The notes below the pieces were generated by a model. It did not search any database. It was given only the letters and a program-made list of their open reading frames with translations, and was not told the origin of the DNA. 61,687 nt of DNA from Acinetobacter lwoffii (lineage in GTDB: Bacteria; Pseudomonadota; Gammaproteobacteria; Pseudomonadales; Moraxellaceae), in assembly GCF_002321025.1 (NCBI RefSeq), contig NZ_DCLL01000062.1, positions 1 to 61,687 on the forward strand, given 5' to 3'. A program made the translations under genes and the position numbers. Shown here piece by piece: positions 53,723-61,687 of the stretch (the first letter of the stretch is position 1; each line of letters begins with the position of its first letter).

Positions 53723-54310
53723 TCAAAATGGTAAGTCATCATCTAGATCTGCTGCAGGTGCTGCTGTTGGAGCAGGTGCAGATTTTGGCGCAAAACCACT
53801 CGGGTTATTGTTGCCATAACCGCCGCCCTGGTTGTTGTTAAAACCGCCTTGCTGTGGTGCTGAACCATAACCTGATTGCGGGTTATTGCCATAACCGCCC
53901 TGGTTGTTGTTCGCCTGATTATTGTTATTAAAGCGTGGCTGGTTAAAGCTGCTCTCGCCCTGATCATTTTGAGGACGGCTAGAGTCTAGCATCTGCATTT
54001 GTTCACCACGAATTTCCGTCGTATAGCGTTCCTGACCATTCTGGTCAGTCCACTGACGGGTACGTAATGAACCTTCAATATATACTTTTGAGCCTTTACG
54101 AAGATATTGCTGCGCAATTTCACCTAAACGGTTATGCAACACGATACGGTGCCATTCCGTTTGTTCTTTACGTTCACCGGTACTTTTATCTGTCCACGAA
54201 TCGCTGGTTGCGATCGAGAATTGAGTGAGAGAGCCACCATTTGCAAAAGTTTTGGTTTCCGGATCTTTACCCAAAGTACCCACTAAAATAACTTTATTTA
54301 CACCACGCAT
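53723..54310 (-). CDS. ssb: Single-stranded DNA-binding protein
   Basis: 195 residues. N-terminal OB fold (about 1-110: NKVILVGTLGKDPETK, TEWHRIVLHNRLGEIAQQYLRKGSKVYIEG), a Gly/Asn/Gln-rich linker (about 115-180), and the acidic tip DLDDDLPF that recruits partner proteins. Binds ssDNA in replication, recombination and repair. The MFS gene lies just upstream on the same strand. Confidence 0.97.
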   Translation of the reverse strand: MRGVNKVILVGTLGKDPETKTFANGGSLTQFSIATSDSWTDKSTGERKEQTEWHRIVLHNRLGEIAQQYLRKGSKVYIEGSLRTRQWTDQNGQERYTTEIRGEQMQMLDSSRPQNDQGESSFNQPRFNNNNQANNNQGGYGNNPQSGYGSAPQQGGFNNNQGGGYGNNNPSGFAPKSAPAPTAAPAADLDDDLPF

Positions 54311-54361
54311 TTGCCGTTTACTTCCTATATATTTCTGTATTTTACTTTATAAGAGTTATGC

Positions 54362-55726
54362 TTAAATGGCTACCTCTTTACCCAACAAGTGCGCTAATTG
54401 TTGTCGCGAAGCATCATCAATCTGCTGTTTATCGACTTTTACATAGGCAACTTGCTGTTCAGACATCACCACGACCTCTTCAATACCACGAATCGCCAAA
54501 AGCTGAGAAGTCCATTCGTCAGTTTGTCTGCTTTCCGGCAATCGCAGTACCAGCGATGACAGATAGCGTGGCTGTGCCAGGCCAAAACTCATCAGCAGCC
54601 AGATTATCGCAATCCCTGTCAGGATACTCCAGCCCATCGAGGTATTGTTCAGCAGTAATAATTGTCCGCCAATCATACCGCCAAAGAACGCCCCTAAAAA
54701 CTGGCTGCTGGCATTTACGCCCATTGCGGTGGCTTTGGACTGGATCGGTGCCGCTTTCGACAACCAGGACGGCAACAAGGCTTCCATCACATTAAAAGCA
54801 ATAAAGAACAGCCCTAGACCAATCAGCAAGACATATTTGGATTCAAAACCAAATGCCATCACCATTAGGCCCAGAATAATGCCAGTAATGGCCACCAGAA
54901 AAATCGCGCGCATTTTGTGGTATTTTTCTGCCAGGATAATACTTGGAAAAGCAAAAAACAGGCTCAGCACCAACAGCGGCAAATATACCCAGCCATGACT
55001 GGACAGTGGCAGATCAGCAAATTCGATCAGCTGCGAAGGTACATAGATAAACATCGCGGTGAGCAATAAATGCAGGGTAAAAACCGACACATGCAGACGA
55101 TTCAGATCTCCGATTTTGATTACCTGTTTCAACTGTGCCAGATAACCTTGCTGAAAGTTTTGATGATGCCGCGTGACCTTAGGCACCATCAACAGCATGG
55201 CAATCGCCGCCAGGCCCATCACCGTAGTGACCCAGAACAACCCAGAGATACCCACCAGACCCGTCAGCCAGGGCCCCAGACTAAAGGCCACCACAAAAGA
55301 CAGGCCGATACTCATGCCCATCATCGCCATGGCTTTCATGCGGTTTTCTTCACGGGTGACATCTGCCAGCAACGCCATCACCACAGCAGATACTGCACCA
55401 CCACCGGCGATCGCTCGGCCGATAATCACGCCATAAATGGTGTCCGACATGGCCGCAATCGCACCGCCCAGCGCAAATAAGAGCAGCCCCAAAACCACCA
55501 GTGGCTTACGGCTATAACGGTCCGCAATCAGGCTGAATGGAATCTGTAACAGGGCCTGGGTCAGACCATAGACCCCGACCGCCAAACCGATCAGTGCAGG
55601 CGTCGCATATTGATATGCCTGCCCTGCCACAGAAAACACCGGGATAATCATAAACAACCCCAGCATGCGCAGTGCAAAAATACTGCTCAGGGCAAAGGTT
55701 GAACGACGTTCTAAAGCATTCATCAT
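54362..55726 (-). CDS. MFS transporter, YajR-like with C-terminal ferredoxin-like domain
   Basis: 454 residues, the same length as E. coli YajR. Twelve membrane helices with MFS signatures (LIADRYSRKPLVVLGL, about 63; TREENRMKAMAMMGMSIG). The last 60 residues form a soluble domain (SRQTDEWTSQLLAIRGIEEVVVMSEQQVAYVKVDK) like the YajR YAM domain. Substrate unknown. ssb starts 52 bases downstream. Confidence 0.9.
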   Translation of the reverse strand: MMNALERRSTFALSSIFALRMLGLFMIIPVFSVAGQAYQYATPALIGLAVGVYGLTQALLQIPFSLIADRYSRKPLVVLGLLLFALGGAIAAMSDTIYGVIIGRAIAGGGAVSAVVMALLADVTREENRMKAMAMMGMSIGLSFVVAFSLGPWLTGLVGISGLFWVTTVMGLAAIAMLLMVPKVTRHHQNFQQGYLAQLKQVIKIGDLNRLHVSVFTLHLLLTAMFIYVPSQLIEFADLPLSSHGWVYLPLLVLSLFFAFPSIILAEKYHKMRAIFLVAITGIILGLMVMAFGFESKYVLLIGLGLFFIAFNVMEALLPSWLSKAAPIQSKATAMGVNASSQFLGAFFGGMIGGQLLLLNNTSMGWSILTGIAIIWLLMSFGLAQPRYLSSLVLRLPESRQTDEWTSQLLAIRGIEEVVVMSEQQVAYVKVDKQQIDDASRQQLAHLLGKEVAI

Positions 55727-55834
55727 AAATTATGGCGATTGGGTTAATTAATCTGGAGCCCAGATTATAGGACATTCAGCTCATTAATAAGACATGAATT
55801 TTATTTGAAATAAAGATGATGCCAATCTAAAAAC

Positions 55835-55863
55835 AAAAAAGCGCAGCCGGAGCTACGCTTTTT
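55835..55863 (-). terminator. Terminator of the DUF475 gene
   Basis: On the minus strand AAGCGTAGC-TCCG-GCTGCGCTT and T run. Confidence 0.85.
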
Positions 55864-55879
55864 ATTCAGGAACAGCGCT

Positions 55880-56968
55880 TTATTTGTCTAAAGCCGCCTG
55901 ACGCTTTTTGTATTGAATCGAGGCAAATACTGCCCAGACAATAAAGGCTACACCGATCAGACCGGTTACCACTTCTGGCACATGCAGACCGGTTCCGCTG
56001 GCAATCATAATGAAAGCCAGTGCACCGATGGCATAATGCGCACCATGTTCCAGGTAGATATAAGCATCCAATGTGCCCTGCTCAACCAGATAAATCGTCA
56101 TTGAACGGACAAAGATCGCACCAATTGCCAGACCCAGCATGATGATGACCACGTCTGAGGTAATCGCAAAGGCACCGATCACGCCATCAAAACTGAAAGA
56201 GGCATCCAGGACTTCTAGATAGAGGAAACCACCAATACCGGCTTTCACTACACCCGTCGGTACGCCATTTTCATCATGACGAATGGCATTGCCTTCTTCA
56301 TCGACTTCCGGTTCACCACCGAGCATATGGCTCAGAACCTGCACACCGATATAAATCACGATGCCCCAGATCCCCGCCATAGTCACTGCCAGACGCTTAG
56401 CTTCATCGACATTGGCTGCCATAATTAACAAGGCTACCAGTGCGATAAACACCGACATCGCCGGTACATTGGCCAGATTGGACAGACGGCGTTCCACCCG
56501 TCTGAACCAATGCGTGTCTTTTTCTTCATCCAGGAAGAAGTTCAGGAATACCATCAACAGAAAAGCACCACCAAAAGCAGCAATCTCAGGATGATGTGCC
56601 ATTAAACGTGCTGAATATTCTTTCGGATCATTCAGGGCCAGACGTACCACTTCCATAAAGCCCAGGTCTGCAGTCACTGCAACAATAACCACCGGGAAGA
56701 TCAAACGCATCCCGAAGACTGCAATAAGAATACCGACTGTCAGGAACAGCATTTTCCAGAAATGATCCCAACCCCGTAGGACTGAGGCATTGACAACCGC
56801 GTTATCAAAAGACAACGACACTTCCATAATCGCCAGAATAGCGGTAATGGTCAGCGCTGTGAGCATGGTTTGCAGGCCTGCGTCAGGACCATGGGTATAA
56901 CCCCAATATGCAGACAAACCAAGACACACGATCGAAAATGCAATCGAGAAACCAAAATGTTTCAACAT
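55880..56968 (-). CDS. DUF475 membrane protein (TerC-like)
   Basis: 362 residues from the ATG at 56968, which has AAGGTCG upstream. About nine membrane helices with conserved acidic positions: MEVSLSFDNAVVNASVLRGW (about 50), EVLDASFSFDGVIGAFAI (about 235), FLDEEKDTHW. TerC-like proteins are linked to tellurite or metal resistance. Function here unproven. Own terminator. Confidence 0.9.
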   Translation of the reverse strand: MLKHFGFSIAFSIVCLGLSAYWGYTHGPDAGLQTMLTALTITAILAIMEVSLSFDNAVVNASVLRGWDHFWKMLFLTVGILIAVFGMRLIFPVVIVAVTADLGFMEVVRLALNDPKEYSARLMAHHPEIAAFGGAFLLMVFLNFFLDEEKDTHWFRRVERRLSNLANVPAMSVFIALVALLIMAANVDEAKRLAVTMAGIWGIVIYIGVQVLSHMLGGEPEVDEEGNAIRHDENGVPTGVVKAGIGGFLYLEVLDASFSFDGVIGAFAITSDVVIIMLGLAIGAIFVRSMTIYLVEQGTLDAYIYLEHGAHYAIGALAFIMIASGTGLHVPEVVTGLIGVAFIVWAVFASIQYKKRQAALDK

Positions 56969-57190
56969 ACACAACGACCTTGGATAAATTAAATAAATGT
57001 ATGGCTGCGAGAGAGCAGCAATACGAATAGGAAAAGTTAAGCTAATTATGAAACTTTTAGCGCATAAACCAAAGCACTTCCTGAGCTGTTTTATCTTATT
57101 TTCTGTTTTTAAAATTTGCCGATCTTTTAAACAGCCCGATCTTTGCTATAGTGCCGCATGGTTTAACTTGAACTGCGAAGGATTTTCAGC

Positions 57191-57862
57191 ATGAGTTTTT
57201 CACAAGAGGTATGGCAACGTAATCTCGGACTTTATCAGAAGACCCTGGCCCTGCCCTTTAATCAGCAACTGGCGCAAGGTACTTTAAGCCGCGAAGCCTT
57301 TAGTCATTATGTGATTCAGGATGCGCATTATTTACTGGCCTATGGCCGTGCACTGGCCGTGTGTGCCGCCAAAGCTTTTGAAGCGGACGATGTAATTCAG
57401 TTTACCGAGGCAGCCAAAATTGCGATTGTGGTGGAACGTAGCCTGCATGATGGCTTTATGCAGGATTTCGGCATTAGCAAAGAGCAGTTTGAAAATACCC
57501 CGCTGACTCTGGCATGTCATCACTATACTTCTTACCTGACTTCGATCGCCTGGTCAGAAAGCTACCCGGTGGTGCTGGCCTCGTTGCTGCCTTGTTTCTG
57601 GATTTATGCCGAAGTTGGCAAAGATATTGTCGACAACTCTGCGCCGAATAATCCGTATCAGGCTTGGGTGGATACCTATTCAGGAGAAGAATTCCACACT
57701 GCGGTGCGGAATGTGATTGCGACCGTTGACCTTGTGGCGGCGCGTGTTGATGTCGATACACTAGAAAAAATGCATGCAGCTTATACGCATGCGGCCCGTC
57801 TGGAATGGTTGTTCTGGGATAGTGCCTTTGAGCAACGCCAGTGGCCTGGTCTGGATGAATAA
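57191..57862 (+). CDS. tenA: TenA-family thiaminase II / aminopyrimidine aminohydrolase
   Basis: 223 residues, normal length. The TenA/haem-oxygenase-like helical fold is seen with the N-terminal LPFNQQLAQGTLSREAFSHYVIQDAHYLLAYGRAL, the nucleophile Cys in LLPCFWIYAEVG (about 137) and the C-terminal ARLEWLFWDSAF. Salvages thiamine pyrimidine breakdown products. Own terminator. Confidence 0.93.
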   Translation: MSFSQEVWQRNLGLYQKTLALPFNQQLAQGTLSREAFSHYVIQDAHYLLAYGRALAVCAAKAFEADDVIQFTEAAKIAIVVERSLHDGFMQDFGISKEQFENTPLTLACHHYTSYLTSIAWSESYPVVLASLLPCFWIYAEVGKDIVDNSAPNNPYQAWVDTYSGEEFHTAVRNVIATVDLVAARVDVDTLEKMHAAYTHAARLEWLFWDSAFEQRQWPGLDE

Positions 57863-57872
57863 GACGAATAGA

Positions 57873-57899
57873 AAAAGCCCTGTTTAAGACAGGGCTTTT
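57873..57899 (+). terminator. Terminator of tenA
   Basis: AAAAGCCCTG-TTTAAGA-CAGGGCTTTT. Confidence 0.88.
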
Positions 57900-58031
57900 C
57901 GGTTATAGCCGTTCAAAAAAAATCTCTACTGTCATGAATTGATCATAAAAACGGCTTAGTCTGAAAAAAAACAAGGATAGAACGGGCCGGTACGCTAGAC
58001 CTAGCTATAAGCCCAAAATTGCCGCACAATA

Positions 58032-58050
58032 ATTGAGAATAATTATCAAT
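58032..58050. promoter_or_regulatory. Fur-box-like site
   Basis: ATTGAGAATAATTATCAAT is a 19-bp near-perfect palindrome (8 of 9 pairs) with the GAGAATAATTATC form common in iron-regulated promoters. It lies about 33 bases before the next gene. Confidence 0.7.
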
Positions 58051-58083
58051 TAATAAAATCAATCCCGGAAAGAGGCAGATGAT

Positions 58084-58452
58084 ATGAATACTTTAGGCAC
58101 CGAAGCGATTCGGGCATTTTTTACCCTGCAATGTTGCTGGTTCAACAATGAAGAAATCTATCTGGAACAAGGCTGTCTAGATTGTGGTTCAGCAGCGACT
58201 TATCTGATTTACCACACCAACACGTATATCCAGAAACACCTGCTGAAATTTATTGAAAAGTATCGCTGTCATCAGGCACACCGTAACGATTTGCTCGACC
58301 TGGATTTTTTCCAAAAAGACTATGAGGACTTTCTGCACATTCTGGAAAATGAAGTGAATTTTTATGCACGTCTGCATCATGATGTGCCACGTGACCGCTG
58401 CTTTGAAGAGATTGAATCTATCTTTGAACGCCGTTATGCAGCGGCTTGTTAG
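58084..58452 (+). CDS. Cys-rich hypothetical protein, probably iron-regulated
   Basis: 122 residues with seven Cys: a CC pair (LQCCWF), C-x-x-C in GCLDCGSA, RCHQ, DRCF and a C-terminal AC. His-rich patches (NTYIQKH, HQAH, RLHHDV). AGAGG precedes the ATG. The Fur-like site upstream suggests induction when iron is low. Family not recognised; metal or Fe-S binding is an inference. Confidence 0.7.
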   Translation: MNTLGTEAIRAFFTLQCCWFNNEEIYLEQGCLDCGSAATYLIYHTNTYIQKHLLKFIEKYRCHQAHRNDLLDLDFFQKDYEDFLHILENEVNFYARLHHDVPRDRCFEEIESIFERRYAAAC

Positions 58453-58573
58453 GTATTTAGCTTGTACATGATGACTGTGAATATTTAAATGATCTGCTCT
58501 TATATTTCTTAATGTTGTAATGAATTGACCAATCACCGACATAACTTGACGTTTAAAATACTTTTATTTGCAC

Positions 58574-58603
58574 TTGAACATTTTTCATCCGGTATCATAT
58601 AAG
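58574..58603 (+). promoter_or_regulatory. Promoter of uvrA
   Basis: TTGAAC (58574-58579), 18 bases, TATAAG (58598-58603), about 30 bases before uvrA. Confidence 0.5.
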
Positions 58604-58633
58604 GGTTTTTGATGAATATTCTAGGATCCTTGC

Positions 58634-61465
58634 ATGAGCCAAAGCCACATCCGTATTCGAGGCGCACGTACCCATAACCTGAAAAATGTGAACCTTGATA
58701 TACCACGCGACAAGTTTGTGGTGATTACGGGACTGTCTGGTTCAGGAAAGTCCTCGCTTGCCTTTGATACCTTATATGCCGAAGGTCAGCGCCGTTATGT
58801 GGAATCGCTGTCTGCCTATGCCCGCCAGTTCCTCTCCCAGATGGAAAAACCGGAAGTCGATTCGATTGAGGGCCTAAGTCCAGCGATTGCGATCGAACAG
58901 AAATCGACCAGCCACAACCCGCGTTCGACTGTAGGTACTATTACTGAAATTTATGACTATTTACGTCTGCTGTATGCGCGTGTCGGTACACCGTTCTGTC
59001 CTGAACATGACTTGCCAATGGTGGCACAAACGGTCACTGAAATGGTCGATGCAGTCAAAACACTGGAAGAAGGCACTGCGCTGTTATTGTTAGCACCGGT
59101 GGTGCGTGAACGTAAAGGTGAATATACAGCGCTGTTTGAACAGCTGCAAAGTCAGGGTTTTGTCCGCGCCCGTGTGGATGGCGAGATCATGGAAATTGAT
59201 CCGCCACCTGAGCTGGATAAAAAGAAAAAACATACCATTGAAGTGGTGGTCGACCGCTTTAAGGTTCGTGATGATCTAGGCAACCGTATTGCCGAAAGTT
59301 TTGAAACCGCGTTACGTCTCGGCGGTGATATCGCGATTTTATCCTGGATGAAGGGCGAGCATAACGATCGCGTGTTTTCTGCCAAGCATTCCTGCCCGCA
59401 ATGTGACCGTGCTGTGGCTGAACTGGAACCACGCCTGTTTTCATTCAACAATCCCTTTGGTGCCTGTCCGGTCTGTGACGGTCTGGGGACCCGCAGCCAT
59501 TTCAGTGCCGACAAACTGATTCCCAATCCTGAAGTCAGCGTTAGCCAAGGCGCGATTCGTGGCTGGGACCGTCAGCGTCCTTACTATTACAGCATGATCC
59601 AGAAAGTCGCCGAGCATTTTGGTTTTTCTCTGGAAACTCCATGGAATGAACTGGATGCCGACACCAAGAAAAAATTTCTGTACGGCACTGGCAAAGAAAA
59701 AATTGATCTAAGTTATATCGATGAACGTGGCCGACGTCATAATCGGGTCATTCCTTTTGAAGGAATTTTGCCGCATCTGGAACGCCGTTATCGTGAAACT
59801 GAAAGTAATTATGTGCGTGATGATCTGGCGCAGTATTTATCCAATGCTGCCTGTGATGCCTGTGATGGTTCACGTCTGAATGAAATTTCGCGTAACGTGA
59901 AAATTCTGGACAAGACCATTGCTGACATTACCCGTATGTCGATTGGCGATGCTGAAAGCTATTATCAAGGTATTCATCTGGAAGGTGCACGTGGTGAAAT
60001 CGCTGACAAGATTTTCAAGGAAATCCGTGAACGTCTGCATTTTCTGGTTTCGGTCGGCCTGAACTATCTCAGCCTGTCACGTTCAGCTGAAACTCTGTCT
60101 GGTGGTGAAGCGCAGCGAATTCGTCTGGCCTCGCAGATCGGTGCCGGTTTGATGGGCGTCATGTATGTGCTGGATGAACCATCAATTGGTTTGCATCAAC
60201 GTGATAACGACCGTTTGCTGCAAACCCTGATCCGTCTGCGTGATCTGGGCAATACCGTATTGGTGGTCGAGCATGATGAAGATGCGATTCGTGCCGCAGA
60301 CCATATTATTGATATTGGCCCGGGTGCAGGTGTACATGGCGGGCATGTGATTGCCGAAGGGACTTATGATGAAATTCTGGCCAATCCTGACTCGCTGACC
60401 GGAAAATATTTATCTGGCAAGTTAAAAATTGAAGTCCCGAAAAAACGGATTCAACCGCCTAAGCCTGAGGAACAGATCAAGCTGATGGGGGCATCCGGGC
60501 ATAACCTGAAAAAAGTCGATCTGACCATTCCGTTGGGCATTATGACCTGTGTCACCGGGGTATCTGGTTCGGGTAAATCGACCTTGATTAACCGGACCTT
60601 GTTACCTTTGGCGGCAACCCAGCTGAATGGTGCCACCACTTTAACTTCGGAAAAGTTTGAATCGATTGATGGTTTGCAGTTCCTCGACAAAGTCGTGGAT
60701 ATTGACCAGAGTCCGATCGGCCGTACCCCACGTTCCAATCCGGCGACTTATACCGGCCTATTTACCCCGATTCGTGAACTGTTTTCACAGACGCAAGAAG
60801 CCAAGGCACGCGGTTATGCTGCCGGTCGTTTCTCGTTTAACGTGAAAGGTGGCCGCTGTGAAGCCTGTGAAGGTGACGGCATGATCAAGGTAGCGATGCA
60901 CTTCCTACCGGATATGTATGTGCCATGTGATGCCTGTCATGGCAAACGCTATAACCGTGAAACGCTGGAAGTGAACTATAAGGGCAAGAATATTTCCGAT
61001 GTCTTGCAGATGACTGTTGAAGATGCGATGCATTTCTTTGATGCCATTCCGGTGATTCACCGCCGTCTAGAAACATTGCATCAGGTGGGTTTGGGTTATA
61101 TTCGTCTGGGTCAGTCTGCGACCACTCTTTCTGGTGGTGAAGCACAGCGTGTTAAACTGGCGCGTGAACTGGCCAAACGCGATACCGGTCAAACCCTGTA
61201 TATTCTAGATGAACCGACCACAGGTCTGCATTTTCATGATATTGCCAAACTGCTGGATATCCTGCATCAGCTCCGTGACAAGGGTAATACCATCGTGGTG
61301 ATTGAACATAATCTGGACGTAATTAAAACTGCCGACTGGGTGGTGGACTTAGGCCCTGAAGGTGGTTCGGGTGGTGGTATGATTGTTGCGGAAGGTACGC
61401 CTGAACAGGTCGTGAAAGTCAAAGCTTCACATACGGGTAAATTCTTGAAGCCGTTGTTGAAATAA
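58634..61465 (+). CDS. uvrA: Excinuclease ABC subunit A
   Basis: 943 residues. Two ABC ATPase modules: Walker A GLSGSGKSSLAFD (about 32) and GVSGSGKSTLINRT (about 640), signatures LSGGEAQRIRLA and LSGGEAQRVKLA, and zinc-binding C-x-x-C pairs (CPQCDRAV, CEACEGDG...CDACHG). The DNA damage sensor of nucleotide excision repair, working with UvrB and UvrC. Confidence 0.98.
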   Translation: MSQSHIRIRGARTHNLKNVNLDIPRDKFVVITGLSGSGKSSLAFDTLYAEGQRRYVESLSAYARQFLSQMEKPEVDSIEGLSPAIAIEQKSTSHNPRSTVGTITEIYDYLRLLYARVGTPFCPEHDLPMVAQTVTEMVDAVKTLEEGTALLLLAPVVRERKGEYTALFEQLQSQGFVRARVDGEIMEIDPPPELDKKKKHTIEVVVDRFKVRDDLGNRIAESFETALRLGGDIAILSWMKGEHNDRVFSAKHSCPQCDRAVAELEPRLFSFNNPFGACPVCDGLGTRSHFSADKLIPNPEVSVSQGAIRGWDRQRPYYYSMIQKVAEHFGFSLETPWNELDADTKKKFLYGTGKEKIDLSYIDERGRRHNRVIPFEGILPHLERRYRETESNYVRDDLAQYLSNAACDACDGSRLNEISRNVKILDKTIADITRMSIGDAESYYQGIHLEGARGEIADKIFKEIRERLHFLVSVGLNYLSLSRSAETLSGGEAQRIRLASQIGAGLMGVMYVLDEPSIGLHQRDNDRLLQTLIRLRDLGNTVLVVEHDEDAIRAADHIIDIGPGAGVHGGHVIAEGTYDEILANPDSLTGKYLSGKLKIEVPKKRIQPPKPEEQIKLMGASGHNLKKVDLTIPLGIMTCVTGVSGSGKSTLINRTLLPLAATQLNGATTLTSEKFESIDGLQFLDKVVDIDQSPIGRTPRSNPATYTGLFTPIRELFSQTQEAKARGYAAGRFSFNVKGGRCEACEGDGMIKVAMHFLPDMYVPCDACHGKRYNRETLEVNYKGKNISDVLQMTVEDAMHFFDAIPVIHRRLETLHQVGLGYIRLGQSATTLSGGEAQRVKLARELAKRDTGQTLYILDEPTTGLHFHDIAKLLDILHQLRDKGNTIVVIEHNLDVIKTADWVVDLGPEGGSGGGMIVAEGTPEQVVKVKASHTGKFLKPLLK

Positions 61466-61480
61466 AAATCTCCTCCTAGC

Positions 61481-61527
61481 CTCCTCTTTGATAAAGAGGA
61501 GAAATTCCCTCCTTTCGCAAAGGAGGG
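61481..61527. repeat. Paired palindromic repeat after uvrA
   Basis: Two perfect 9-bp hairpins in a row: CTCCTCTTT-GAT-AAAGAGGAG (61481-61501) and CCCTCCTTT-CGC-AAAGGAGGG (61507-61527). The pattern resembles dispersed intergenic palindromes of Acinetobacter. It may also stop or stabilise the uvrA transcript, though no T run follows. Confidence 0.65.
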
Positions 61528-61630
61528 TTAGGGTGGATTAAAAAAATAAATCTATTCTTAAATTTGTTGGGGGAACAAAATGCGCTTTTCAGAAAGAATC
61601 AATTAGGGTGTTTTGACACTTTTAGCTTAA

Positions 61631-61685
61631 AAAAATAGCGAAGTAGTAAAATCAAATCGCCAAACACAATTTTACTATTCGCTAT
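61631..61685 (-). terminator. Large stem-loop at the window edge, terminator-like on the minus strand
   Basis: ATAGCGAATAGTAAAAT pairs with ATTTTACTACTTCGCTAT (one bulge) around a loop of about 15 bases, then TTTTTTT follows on the minus strand. It could end a minus-strand gene beyond the window. Confidence 0.5.
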
Positions 61686-61687
61686 GC

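Noticed and set aside
58560..58633. SOS-type operator upstream of uvrA
   Set aside because: Only one half-site-like TTGAA was seen, with no matching second half at the expected spacing.

Overview
The window looks like chromosomal DNA of an Acinetobacter-type gammaproteobacterium (Moraxellaceae). The call rests on protein character and gene order: thrU-tyrU-glyT-thrT-tuf, gspN-gspC-gspD, algZ-algR-hemC-hemD-hemX-hemY divergent from argH, scattered his genes, and an APH-type homoserine kinase. No phage, plasmid, CRISPR or resistance island was seen. Most genes are housekeeping; accessory material is limited to two insertion sequences and a few small lineage-specific genes.

Layout. 1-700: minus-strand tRNA operon (Thr-TGT, Tyr, Gly, Thr-GGT) leading into tuf, whose first 20 bases are present. 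700-7,680: trpE, gph, an FHA-domain protein and the type II secretion genes gspD, gspC, gspN. 7,760-14,560: H-NS-like protein, thioesterase, hemY, hemX, hemD, hemC and an AlgR/AlgZ-type two-component system. 14,550-16,930: argH, yggX, then a non-coding stretch with two tandem related sRNA candidates. 16,930-22,050: pgsA, a thioesterase, uvrC, a one-domain Clp-type ATPase, a PH-domain protein. 22,640-25,970: fadBA beta-oxidation operon. 26,000-28,000: an AT-rich accessory locus in which an IS5-family element splits a membrane protein gene that overlaps a small coiled-coil gene. 28,150-32,300: small secreted or hypothetical genes, including a tandem paralogous pair with TonB-box-like N termini. 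32,560-32,850: two identical tRNA-Phe genes. 33,050-41,200: hisB, hisH, hisA and hisF with interspersed small membrane proteins, an exonuclease, an EamA transporter and homoserine kinase. 41,440-43,270: fatty-acid-hydroxylase-like gene and divergent AraC-type regulator, with related direct-repeat pairs at both ends of the hydroxylase gene. 43,359-44,450: an IS982-family element next to an apparent aquaporin remnant. 44,525-52,220: nuclease, secreted Gln-rich protein, kup, tRNA-Ser, tRNA-Thr, and a methyltransferase/oxidoreductase pair. 52,460-54,310: a strongly predicted sRNA, ahpC and ssb. 54,360-61,687: YajR-like MFS carrier, DUF475 protein, TenA, a Cys-rich protein behind a Fur-box-like site, uvrA and terminal palindromes.

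How genes work together. Three his blocks cover adjacent steps of histidine synthesis (HisB, HisA, HisH-HisF). FadB/FadA form the beta-oxidation complex. HemC and HemD make uroporphyrinogen III. GspC and GspD form the inner/outer membrane link of type II secretion. UvrA and UvrC are two of the three excision-repair proteins. The most notable unexplained items are the repeat pairs around the hydroxylase gene, the IS-split membrane/coiled-coil locus, the sRNA candidates at 16.3-16.5 kb and 52.5 kb, the TonB-box-like secreted pair, and the Fur-box Cys-rich gene. All calls come from reading the sequence; no database search was run.
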